This document shows, one piece after another, positions 1 through 5,061 of a stretch of 5,190 nt of DNA. The notes under the pieces were generated by a model. It searched no databases. It saw nothing but the letters and a program-made list of their open reading frames with translations, and was not told the DNA's origin. Source of the stretch: Caldifarciminota bacterium. GTDB taxonomy: Bacteria > Hydrothermota > Hydrothermia > B15-G9 > DRBW01. The stretch spans positions 1 to 5,190 of the forward strand of contig DRBW01000195.1 in assembly GCA_011042705.1 (NCBI GenBank). The letters are read 5' to 3'. The position numbers and the translations under genes were made by a program. Every line of letters begins with the position of its first letter. The first letter of the stretch is position 1.

Positions 1-619
1 CAATTTTATATTCTGGGGCACGAATTTTCCGGGGGACGGGAATCCGGGGACGATCGATACGATACCGGCTGTGCGATGGTATGCAGCTGTTTGCATCGCC
101 GCAATGGGCTGTCAGCCCCTTCCCGCAGGAGTGCCCTATCGGGTTGGTTCGATAACCTTTCACTTTACCTGTCCTCCTGAATCCATTCCTGTCGAGACCT
201 GCATAGAAGATGGATTTTATCCTCCGTCAGGGCACACTGGCATGGTGGATCCCATGGGAAACTGGATGCCCATTGGCGGCTATCTCCCCGTTTGCTTCGT
301 CGTCGAACAGCCAGTCGATCTCACTGAAAGCGAGATGAAAACTGAATTCGCCTTTTACTCGCCGACGCCCAACCTCTTTGGAGATCGAACGAGAATAGTT
401 TTCTCAGTTCCGGAAAGGACAGAGGTCTCACTCGCCGTCTACGATGCCTCGGGAAGAAAGGTCAGAAATCTCTTAGATGGAACTGTGAAGGGCGGAAAAC
501 ACGCTGTTAGCTGGGACGGAAGGGGCAAAGATGGGACTCCCCTCCCCGACGGAGTTTACTTCGTCAGCTTCAAGGCGGAAAAGTTTCATGCAGTTCGAAG
601 GTTGATCCTCCTCCGCTGA
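1..619 (+). CDS. Secreted/surface protein with C-terminal FlgD-Ig-like domain (5' truncated by window)
   Basis: The reading frame is open from base 2 to the TGA at 617-619, so only the last 205 residues are visible; a GTG at 71 is an internal codon, not a convincing start. Visible residues 1 to about 105 are rich in Gly, Pro and aromatics and look like an extracellular beta domain of unknown family. Residues about 117-205 match the FlgD-Ig / por-secretion-like C-terminal domain: a SPTPNLFGDRTRI start, the core VYDASGRKVRNLLDG, then SWDGRGKDGTPLPDGVYFV and a basic final strand ending RRLILLR. In Bacteroidetes and several candidate phyla such a terminal domain marks exported or surface-attached proteins. 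Three or four Cys lie in the upstream part, consistent with an exported fold. The catalytic or binding function lies upstream of the window, if it exists. No terminator hairpin follows the stop. The domain call is strong; the export route is inferred. Confidence 0.85.
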   Translation, partial: NFIFWGTNFPGDGNPGTIDTIPAVRWYAAVCIAAMGCQPLPAGVPYRVGSITFHFTCPPESIPVETCIEDGFYPPSGHTGMVDPMGNWMPIGGYLPVCFVVEQPVDLTESEMKTEFAFYSPTPNLFGDRTRIVFSVPERTEVSLAVYDASGRKVRNLLDGTVKGGKHAVSWDGRGKDGTPLPDGVYFVSFKAEKFHAVRRLILLR

Positions 620-693
620 GAAGGAGGTGATGGGAAGGGAATGTGAAAGAGGTTGGACAGCTAAATCCATTGATTTAAGCAGGTTACGGCGGC

Positions 694-722
694 TTGACAA
701 AAGGGAGGGCTGGGCATAATAT
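694..722 (+). promoter_or_regulatory. Promoter of initiator tRNA gene
   Basis: A perfect -35 box TTGACA lies at 694-699. The AT-rich -10 region is CATAAT at 715-720 (15-nt spacer) or TAATAT at 717-722 (17-nt spacer). The expected start near 729-731 lies about 8 nt before the mature tRNA. This is the best -35 match in the window, as expected for a strongly expressed stable RNA. Confidence 0.7.
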
Positions 723-737
723 ATATATCGATTCGAA

Positions 738-811
<74 letters not shown>

Positions 812-848
812 CTTTTTAATCCGGGCTTGTTGAGGGGAATCCAAAAAC

Positions 849-877
849 TTGATGTTGTGATCTGGTCCTTTTAAAAT
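849..877 (+). promoter_or_regulatory. Promoter of second tRNA gene
   Basis: TTGATG at 849-854 and TAAAAT at 872-877 are separated by a 17-nt spacer. The predicted start, about 884-885, falls at the very 5' end of the mature tRNA at 886, leaving almost no 5' leader for RNase P to remove. Because the first tRNA is followed by a T-run, the two tRNAs are likely separate transcription units. Confidence 0.55.
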
Positions 878-885
878 TGAAAAGT

Positions 886-960
886 GGCGGCGTAGCTCAG
901 CTGGTCTAGAGCAGCGGAATCATAATCCGCGTGTCCGGGGTTCGAGTCCCTGCGCCGCCA
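886..960 (+). tRNA. tRNA-Met (elongator, CAT anticodon); tRNA-Ile2 less likely
   Basis: The cloverleaf is complete: acceptor GGCGGCG (886-892) pairs fully with CGCCGCC (953-959), D-stem GCTC/GAGC, anticodon stem GCGGA/TCCGC around loop ATCATAA (anticodon CAT at 921-923), variable GTGTC, T-stem CGGGG/CCCTG with one G·U pair and loop TTCGAGT, discriminator A960. The paired position 1:72 excludes an initiator. The body resembles bacterial elongator Met tRNAs from memory. A CAT anticodon can also belong to tRNA-Ile2, read as lysidine-AU after TilS modification, and sequence alone does not fully exclude that. CCA is not encoded, and a T-run (962-966) follows as after the first tRNA. Confidence 0.93.
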
Positions 961-1063
961 CTTTTTCTATTTTCCAGCATTACTTTATCCGGGGCCAATG
1001 AGGGGCTTAATACATGTCCGCTTCGCAGGCTGTAAGGGTCCGTTCTCTCAGGACAGATTCTCC

Positions 1064-1105
1064 CGCTCATGATTTGCCGGCAGCCGGATTCAGGCGATAT
1101 GAGCG
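1064..1105. repeat. Hairpin-forming inverted repeat
   Basis: CGCTCAT at 1064-1070 is a perfect inverted copy of ATGAGCG at 1099-1105. The stem can be continued inwards through AT and GCC/GGC pairs with a bulge. The apical loop holds two GCCGG words (1076-1080 and 1083-1087). Confidence 0.55.
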
Positions 1106-1107
1106 AA

Positions 1108-1193
1108 AATAACGGCAGAATTCCGGCAAAAACCGATCTTTTGACCGGCAAAATTTCTTAAATTGCGGATTTTACCGGCATTTTTCCGTTATT
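1108..1193. repeat. Imperfect 24-nt inverted repeat with nested CCGGCAAAA repeats
   Basis: The arm at 1108-1131 matches the reverse complement of 1170-1193 at 20 of 24 positions by eye. The conserved blocks are AATAACGG/CCGTTATT and CCGG-AAAA/TTTT-CCGG. A second arm choice nests inside: CCGGCAAAAT (1145-1154) can pair with ATTTTACCGG (1169-1178) at 9 of 10 positions. CCGGCAAAA also occurs as a direct repeat at 1123 and 1145, 22 bp apart, about two helical turns. The right arm ends 16 nt from the stop codon of the minus-strand gene. The structure may help end that transcript or may be a binding site array; the sequence does not decide. Confidence 0.6.
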
Positions 1194-1209
1194 GGGGTTC
1201 TAAAGCTGG

Positions 1210-2709
1210 TCAGGCCTCGCCCATGAGGTCGAGGGGCCTTCTTTTGAGTATCTCCGAGAGTACGTAGATCCTCCAGCGCCTTTTGGGGTCTTTGAGGCTA
1301 ACGAAATAGTGCGTCTTCCCATCCCTGACGTACCTCACCTTGCATTCCCTGAGCTGGACCTCTGTGTTTTCCTTCAGATCAGCCTTCCAGCAGACAAGAG
1401 CATAAGCGCCGTCGAAGTTCCTGACGTCCTTTGTGAAATCGCTGAGCTTGTGCCTTATCCTGATAAGCTTTGATTGAGACCCGTTCTGGAGGTCGTAGGC
1501 GATGTAGGTCCCCTCACCTTCTCCCGGGCTCTTCACGATAAAATCTATCTCGTCGTAACCCAGGCTCAGCATGGCCTGGAAGAGAAGCAAGGTCTCGGTC
1601 TCGTTTCTGGGTTCTCCCCTCAGAAAACGGTATTCCTCGAGGTTCCAGAACCCGGGGAAGGACTTCAGCTTCCTCTCCAGGCTCATGGCTGCCCGGGAGG
1701 TGGCGAAATGGGAGAGGTCCTGTTTTCGGAGGGAAAAGTACTTTTTGACTATCTCCCAGTGCAAAAGGCCGGGCTTTCCTCCCAGCTCCTCTAAGGGGGA
1801 CTGTGAGTGGAGGACTCTCCTTAAAGAGGCGATGAGGGAATTGTAAAGTTCGTCCTTGACGGGATTTCCGTCTTCATCGAGCTCGATGCCGTCGCAGTTC
1901 ACGAGCAGGAGAAAATGTATGTATTTCTTCCAGTTGCCGATGAGATCTCCCCTGTTTTCGACCGGTGTGTAGTCCTTAAGAAGGTACAGCCCAAAAAAGT
2001 CGCTGTGGGGTATCCTCTCCGGGTTCAGCGCGTTTCTCACCTTTTCGCCCGCGATCATACCGGTGAGCTCGTATTCTCCCGCGATGTCTCCGCTACCGAA
2101 GGGAATTCTCAGGACGGGGAAAAGCTTTATATATCCCGATGACCTGTAGTACCTTATCCTCGGGTCCCCCCTTTTGTTGAGGTCCGGTTCCGGATCGTCG
2201 TTTTCGGGAGGGAAGGCGAAGGCAAGGGGTATCTCATCTAAATACACCCTTCCGTCCCTGTGGGCCTCGATGCGCACAGAGGGAGGCTTCTGGCCGCTGA
2301 AGGCAGGCGCGAAACTGCCCTTTTTCTTCCACATATAGACGGATTTTTTTCTTTCCAGTATCTGCGTGAATTCGTCATAATGGATCTCGATGGGCTTCAG
2401 AAGCTCTATCCTGAAGATCCTGTCGCGGGATTTCTTTTTGACCTCTTTTATCGAGACTTCCTCTTCCGTCACGGTCCTCTCAATTTCCTTCTTCGTCTTT
2501 CCTGTGGCGAGGGTAAGCCTCGATTCCAGAAAATCCTTCAGCAGTATGCCCTCTTTATAGGAGTCGAGAACTTCTTCCCAGATCGGAAAGTCGAAATAAC
2601 GGGACTCGACTGATGCCGACGTTAGCCTGTCGCCGGAAAACTCGAGTTTCAGATTTAAATTAAACCCGCCTTTTTCAGCGATCTCCAGTATTTCGGAGAG
2701 GAAATCCAT
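1210..2709 (-). CDS. Uncharacterised 499-aa protein resembling the post-ATPase half of GHKL/MORC-like ATP-binding proteins
   Basis: There is no firm family assignment. Residues about 195-300 (LFPVLRIPFG, GLYLLKDYTPV at 240-250, FLLLVNCDGIELDED at 266-280) recall the S5-like domain that follows the GHKL ATPase in bacterial MutL/MORC-like proteins, where a motif like GIYL-KD-IPV and then F-NC precedes an ELTANR-type segment. Residues about 363-490 (GEPRNETETLLLF, YDEIDFIV, KLIRIRHKLSDF, NFDGAYALVCWKADL, HYFV, YVLSEILKR) recall the C-terminal region of the same proteins, which looks like a nuclease-type fold with an E-x-K signature. Here that signature reads R417-I-R419, so nuclease activity is doubtful. 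The first 195 residues show no GHKL N-box or G-x-G motifs; residues 70-95 are charged (TGKTKKE, KEVKKKSRDR) and may form a helix or coil. No signal peptide or membrane segment is seen, so it is probably cytosolic. The ATG at 2709 follows AAAGGAAGG (2712-2720) and a plausible promoter. It is a single-gene unit, divergent from the CDF gene. The similarity is recalled, not searched. Confidence 0.8.
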   Translation of the reverse strand: MDFLSEILEIAEKGGFNLNLKLEFSGDRLTSASVESRYFDFPIWEEVLDSYKEGILLKDFLESRLTLATGKTKKEIERTVTEEEVSIKEVKKKSRDRIFRIELLKPIEIHYDEFTQILERKKSVYMWKKKGSFAPAFSGQKPPSVRIEAHRDGRVYLDEIPLAFAFPPENDDPEPDLNKRGDPRIRYYRSSGYIKLFPVLRIPFGSGDIAGEYELTGMIAGEKVRNALNPERIPHSDFFGLYLLKDYTPVENRGDLIGNWKKYIHFLLLVNCDGIELDEDGNPVKDELYNSLIASLRRVLHSQSPLEELGGKPGLLHWEIVKKYFSLRKQDLSHFATSRAAMSLERKLKSFPGFWNLEEYRFLRGEPRNETETLLLFQAMLSLGYDEIDFIVKSPGEGEGTYIAYDLQNGSQSKLIRIRHKLSDFTKDVRNFDGAYALVCWKADLKENTEVQLRECKVRYVRDGKTHYFVSLKDPKRRWRIYVLSEILKRRPLDLMGEA

Positions 2710-2727
2710 ATCCTTCCTTTCTTTGAG

Positions 2728-2744
2728 GTCTCAGCCCGCGAGAC
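2728..2744 (-). promoter_or_regulatory. Small inverted repeat in the 5' leader of the minus-strand gene
   Basis: GTCTC and GAGAC (2728-2732 and 2740-2744) flank a 7-nt loop. The repeat lies in the predicted 39-nt leader of the gene starting at 2709, just before its Shine-Dalgarno sequence. The stem is only 5 bp, so a role in translation control or mRNA stability is speculative. Confidence 0.3.
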
Positions 2745-2754
2745 GAGAGGTTAT

Positions 2755-2784
2755 ATTATCAAGAATGGTGGGGGTACACTTCAA
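2755..2784 (-). promoter_or_regulatory. Promoter of the minus-strand 499-aa protein gene
   Basis: Read on the minus strand, TTGAAG (2784-2779) and GATAAT (2760-2755) are separated by 18 nt. The predicted start near 2748 gives a leader of about 39 nt. The adjacent AT-rich stretch TAATATAA also allows shifted -10 choices. Confidence 0.5.
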
Positions 2785-2825
2785 GGGGGTTCCATAAATA
2801 TTGACTTTCGTGCATAAAATGATGA

Positions 2826-2855
2826 TTGTAAATCCCTCCACCGTTCCGTTAAAAT
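2826..2855 (+). promoter_or_regulatory. Promoter of CDF gene, probably producing leaderless mRNA
   Basis: TTGTAA at 2826-2831 and TAAAAT at 2850-2855 are 18 nt apart. The -10 box ends 7 nt before the ATG at 2863, which places transcription start at or next to that codon. An alternative -35, TTGACT at 2801-2806, has only a poor -10 partner near 2824. No Shine-Dalgarno sequence lies before either candidate start. Confidence 0.45.
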
Positions 2856-2862
2856 GGGCTCG

Positions 2863-4020
2863 ATGGACAGAGAAGAAAGGGCAGCCCTTGTATCCACGGG
2901 GGTGACGCTTGGGCTGGCACTTTTGAAATACGCTGCTTTTGCTATAAGCGGGAGTCTTGCCATTCTGGCGGATTCGGTCCATTCTCTGACCGACACGCTC
3001 ACCTCCCTTCTCGTCCTCCTGGGTTTAAGGATTTCCAAGAGAAAATCCAAGGATTTCCCGTATGGCTTTTACAAAGTCGAAAATCTCGTAGCTCTTATCC
3101 TTTCTCTGGCAATATTCTTCGCGGGATTTGAGATCCTGAAGATGAGCCTTGAAAAAGGTTACCAGGTTACGAATATACCTTACGCCGCTGCCGTAGCTTT
3201 CCTCGGGCTTCTTTCTTCCTATTTTCTGTCGGTTTACAAGACAAAAGTGGGAAGGGAGACGGGCTCCCCGAGCCTCATAGCCGACGGACTTCACTCCAGG
3301 TCCGATGCCCTATCGTCGGCCGTGGTGCTGGTGGGCGTCTTGAGTTCCTACACTTTCCTTCCGCTTGACAGGATCGCGGCTGTCATAGTGGCCCTTTTCG
3401 TGTTCAGAGCTGGCTGGTCGCCCCTGAAGGATTCGCTCCGGGTCCTCCTCGACGCGTCGATCGAGCCAGAAGTTCTTCTCAGGATCCAGAGGATAATCCT
3501 CGCGAAAAAATCGATAAAGAGGCTCGTGAGGTTGACCGGAAGGAACTCGGGCAGGTTCAGGTTTATAGAGGCGGTTATCGAGGTGGATACCGACAGCTTG
3601 AGGGAAGCCCACAGGCTGTCAGAGGAGCTGGAGAGGGAGATCAAGGCTGAAATCCCCAGGGTCGACAGGATATTGATTCATTATGAGCCCGTTGAGAAGC
3701 GGAAAAAGAGGATAGCGATCCCGCTGGACGAGATGGGAGAGCCTACCCTTCACCTCGGGAAGGCGGTACAATTCAGGGTGATAGATTACGATCTCGACAG
3801 GCCTGTGAAAGACGAGACCCTGGAGAATCCCTACAGGGAACTGGAAAAGGGAAGGGTCAGGAAGGTGGCCGAATTCCTCAAAGACCTTGGGGTGGACGTG
3901 GTGCTCCTCCCCGCAGAACCTGAGGAGAAGGGCGCGGTTCTGATCCTGAAGGGCGAGGGCATCAGGGTTGAAAGTATTGCGAACTACTATCCTCTTCCGG
4001 AGGACCTGATGAGAGAATGA
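2863..4020 (+). CDS. CDF-family metal exporter fused to a NifX/NifB-type (FeMo-cofactor-binding-like) domain
   Basis: This is an inner-membrane exporter of divalent metal (Zn/Fe type by inference) driven by proton exchange. Counting from the ATG at 2863 (385 aa), six membrane helices lie near 8-29, 30-55, 73-95, 107-125, 137-162 and 166-187. The transport-site signatures are ADSVHSLTD in helix 2 (H40, D44) and ADGLHSRSD in helix 5 (H144, D148), an HD-HD arrangement often linked to Zn. The loop FPYGFYKVENL (65-75) has Phe at both positions where YiiP has the site-B histidines. Residues about 200-277 form the usual cytosolic dimerisation domain, ending ILIHYEP. Residues about 283-372 (RIAIPLDEMG, HLGKAVQFRVIDYD, RKVAEFLKDLGVDVVLL) match the NifX/NifB-C-type domain, in which the usual HFG is HLG. 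An upstream ATG at 2854 is in frame, but the putative -10 box overlaps it, so 2863 is preferred. The 3' end overlaps the convergent PASTA gene by 59 bp. Confidence 0.93.
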   Translation: MDREERAALVSTGVTLGLALLKYAAFAISGSLAILADSVHSLTDTLTSLLVLLGLRISKRKSKDFPYGFYKVENLVALILSLAIFFAGFEILKMSLEKGYQVTNIPYAAAVAFLGLLSSYFLSVYKTKVGRETGSPSLIADGLHSRSDALSSAVVLVGVLSSYTFLPLDRIAAVIVALFVFRAGWSPLKDSLRVLLDASIEPEVLLRIQRIILAKKSIKRLVRLTGRNSGRFRFIEAVIEVDTDSLREAHRLSEELEREIKAEIPRVDRILIHYEPVEKRKKRIAIPLDEMGEPTLHLGKAVQFRVIDYDLDRPVKDETLENPYRELEKGRVRKVAEFLKDLGVDVVLLPAEPEEKGAVLILKGEGIRVESIANYYPLPEDLMRE

Positions 4021-4309
4021 GGACGATCCTGAACCCCTTTTTGACCACCATCCCCGGCTCCGGGTCCTGCTCCGCCACAGCTCCTTTTGGAAACTCAGAC
4101 GGTTTCTCTCCTTTGAAATAAGCCCGCAGGCCGTTTTTCTCGATGAGGCTCAGAGCTTCTTCCTTTGGAAGCCCAATCACGCTCGGCACAACCGCTTCGT
4201 CGCCTTTCCGCACAACCTTTGGCATTATGACTTTGTCGAGAAGGAGGACGAAAAGGAGGGACAGCCCCAGGAAGGTGACCAAAGCACTTAGAATCGTCTT
4301 CAGCTTCAT
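3962..4309 (-). CDS. Small membrane-anchored single-PASTA-domain protein
   Basis: This 115-aa protein has an N-terminal membrane anchor (residues about 5-29, LVTFLGLSLLFVLLL core after a short basic KLK start). One PASTA domain follows at about 39-103: VPSVIGLPKEEALSLIEKNGL, then VAEQDPEPGMVVKKGFRIVLILS. PASTA domains bind peptidoglycan or muropeptides in Ser/Thr kinases and penicillin-binding proteins; here the domain stands alone with no kinase or transpeptidase part, so a cell-wall-sensing or scaffold role outside the membrane is inferred. The acidic, Ser-rich tail EEDSSS ends the protein. A stop codon directly precedes the ATG in frame, so the start cannot be further upstream. There is no Shine-Dalgarno sequence, and the promoter sits immediately upstream. 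Residues 97-115 are encoded within the 59-bp antisense overlap with the CDF gene. Confidence 0.88.
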   Translation of the reverse strand: MKLKTILSALVTFLGLSLLFVLLLDKVIMPKVVRKGDEAVVPSVIGLPKEEALSLIEKNGLRAYFKGEKPSEFPKGAVAEQDPEPGMVVKKGFRIVLILSSGPPEEDSSSQYFQP

Positions 4310-4315
4310 TCAATC

Positions 4316-4344
4316 ATTTTAAAACAGGTCTGGGGCTCGGTCAA
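4316..4344 (-). promoter_or_regulatory. Promoter of PASTA gene, predicted leaderless
   Basis: On the minus strand TTGACC (4344-4339) and TAAAAT (4321-4316) are separated by exactly 17 nt. Only 6 nt separate the -10 box from the ATG at 4309, so the predicted transcription start is the A of the start codon. Confidence 0.6.
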
Positions 4345-4366
4345 TCCTCCGGCAGATGGACATAAG

Positions 4367-4386
4367 ATAGGTTCTTTTTAACCTAT
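4367..4386. promoter_or_regulatory. Perfect 7-bp palindrome, possible operator
   Basis: ATAGGTT and AACCTAT are exact inverted copies around the 6-nt spacer CTTTTT. The element lies between the divergent PASTA and porG promoters. It has no T-run outside the stem in either direction, so an operator is more likely than a terminator. The cognate regulator is unknown. Confidence 0.4.
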
Positions 4387-4391
4387 TGTGT

Positions 4392-4442
4392 CACAGAGAA
4401 TTAAGAGTTTAACGAATTTTTCATAGGTGCAAAAGCTCTGTG
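4392..4442. promoter_or_regulatory. Spaced inverted repeat upstream of the por promoter
   Basis: CACAGAG at 4392-4398 and CTCTGTG at 4436-4442 are exact inverted copies with centres 44 bp apart, about four helical turns. The right half ends 7 nt before the TATAAT box. The left half is also part of a compact TGTG-T-CACA palindrome (4387-4395). Such a layout could hold two copies of a regulator or form a loop; no known site (Rex, FNR, CRP) is matched well. Confidence 0.35.
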
Positions 4443-4446
4443 TTTC

Positions 4447-4455
4447 TGTTATAAT
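4447..4455 (+). promoter_or_regulatory. Extended -10 promoter of the porGD operon
   Basis: TGTTATAAT contains a perfect TATAAT (4450-4455) preceded by the extended TGn motif. The -35 region at 4427-4432 (GTGCAA) is poor, which fits an extended -10 promoter that may depend on an activator. The predicted start near 4462 gives a leader of about 20 nt. Confidence 0.7.
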
Positions 4456-4482
4456 TAAGAAAAACTTCGAAAGGGGGTAAAT

Positions 4483-5061
4483 ATGATAGAGATCAGGATG
4501 CACGGGCGAGGTGGTCAGGGTGCTGTGGTAGCATCTAAGATCCTCGCTGATGCGGCCTTCAGGGAAGGCAGGCATGTACAGGCCTACCCCCAATTTGGTG
4601 TAGAAAGGCGCGGAGCACCTGTGACTGCTTTTGCCCGAATAGGTGAAGAGGGAGAGACTCTTTTCGTACGTTCTCAAGTTTATGAGCCCGATCACGTGGT
4701 CATCCTCGATCCCACGCTGATGCTCTCGGTGGATGTGCTGAAAGGTCTGAAAAAGGGCGGCTGGATAATTCTTAATACACCTCAGGACCCCGAGGAGCTG
4801 GATTTTCCCCACGATTACAGGGTGGCTACGGTAGATGCGGCTTCAATCGCCATAAAGTACAGGCTCGGCTCCAAGACCCAGCCGATAGTGAACACGGCTA
4901 TCCTCGGGGCTTTCGCCAGGGCGACGGGTCTGGTCGGCCTCGAGTCGCTGAAGGAGGCCATTTACAACTTCGCTCCCGTCAAGAAGGAGGAAAATGTGAA
5001 GGCGGCCGAGGAGGCATATCACTCGGTGAAATTCAGAAAGGAGGTCAGACAGAATGTCTGA
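4483..5061 (+). CDS. porG: Pyruvate/2-oxoacid:ferredoxin oxidoreductase, gamma subunit
   Basis: This is the gamma subunit of the four-subunit enzyme that converts pyruvate (or a related 2-oxoacid) and CoA to acetyl-CoA, CO2 and reduced ferredoxin in the cytosol. At 192 aa it has the usual length for a separate gamma subunit. Diagnostic segments are MHGRGGQGAVVASKILA (6-22, with GRGGQG at 8-13), VQAYPQFGVERRGAPVTAF (32-50), VILDPTLM (73-80) and VNTAILGAFARATGLV (136-151). The ATG at 4483 is preceded by AAAGGGGG (4470-4477) and a promoter with TATAAT. The stop overlaps the start of porD by 8 bp, so the two are translationally coupled; the alpha and beta genes would be expected past the window end. 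The family does not by itself separate pyruvate from branched-chain ketoacid substrates, so the symbol is provisional. Confidence 0.93.
   Translation: MIEIRMHGRGGQGAVVASKILADAAFREGRHVQAYPQFGVERRGAPVTAFARIGEEGETLFVRSQVYEPDHVVILDPTLMLSVDVLKGLKKGGWIILNTPQDPEELDFPHDYRVATVDAASIAIKYRLGSKTQPIVNTAILGAFARATGLVGLESLKEAIYNFAPVKKEENVKAAEEAYHSVKFRKEVRQNV
5035..5045 (+). promoter_or_regulatory. Strong Shine-Dalgarno sequence of porD
   Basis: AGAAAGGAGGT inside the end of porG is a near-perfect complement to the 16S rRNA 3' end. It lies 8 nt before the ATG at 5054 and fixes that start despite the 8-bp overlap with porG. Confidence 0.85.

Larger units (their letters stand above)
961..1209. other. Gene-free, repeat-rich intergenic region
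   Basis: No convincing gene lies between the second tRNA and the stop codon of the minus-strand gene. The stretch contains several potential hairpins, listed separately, and repeated CCGGCAAA/TTTGCCGG words at 1073-1080 (minus), 1123-1131 and 1145-1153 (plus), plus a variant TTTACCGG at 1171-1178. It lies downstream of both flanking units, so it could serve as a two-way transcription end or as a protein-binding region. No classical terminator (compact GC hairpin plus T-run) is evident for the minus gene. Confidence 0.6.

Noticed and set aside
1014..1112. Plus-strand 32-codon frame with an AGGGG sequence 8 nt before its ATG
   Set aside because: The product is short, basic and without recognisable features, and it runs through the hairpin at 1064-1105. 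The AGGGG is part of the motif repeated after the first tRNA, where no gene follows.
1064..1193. CRISPR array
   Set aside because: The repeated words are about 9 bp, occur in both orientations and have irregular spacing, unlike CRISPR repeats.
886..1209. Integrated element using the second tRNA as attachment site
   Set aside because: No integrase gene and no repeated copy of the tRNA 3' end appear in the window.
1474..2613. Several plus-strand frames of 75-117 codons inside the 499-aa gene
   Set aside because: They are antisense to a long frame with good codon content and show no domain features or matching start signals.
2731..3050. Minus-strand open frames across the divergent promoter region and the start of the CDF gene
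   Set aside because: They lie opposite the clearly conserved CDF coding sequence and have unlikely compositions.
4367..4386. Rho-independent terminator
   Set aside because: The stem has only 7 AT-rich pairs, the T-run is in the loop rather than after the stem, and no gene ends nearby.
4378..4812. Minus-strand 144-codon frame opposite porG
   Set aside because: It is antisense to the strongly conserved start of porG, and the composition (many His, Tyr, Ser) looks like a shadow frame.
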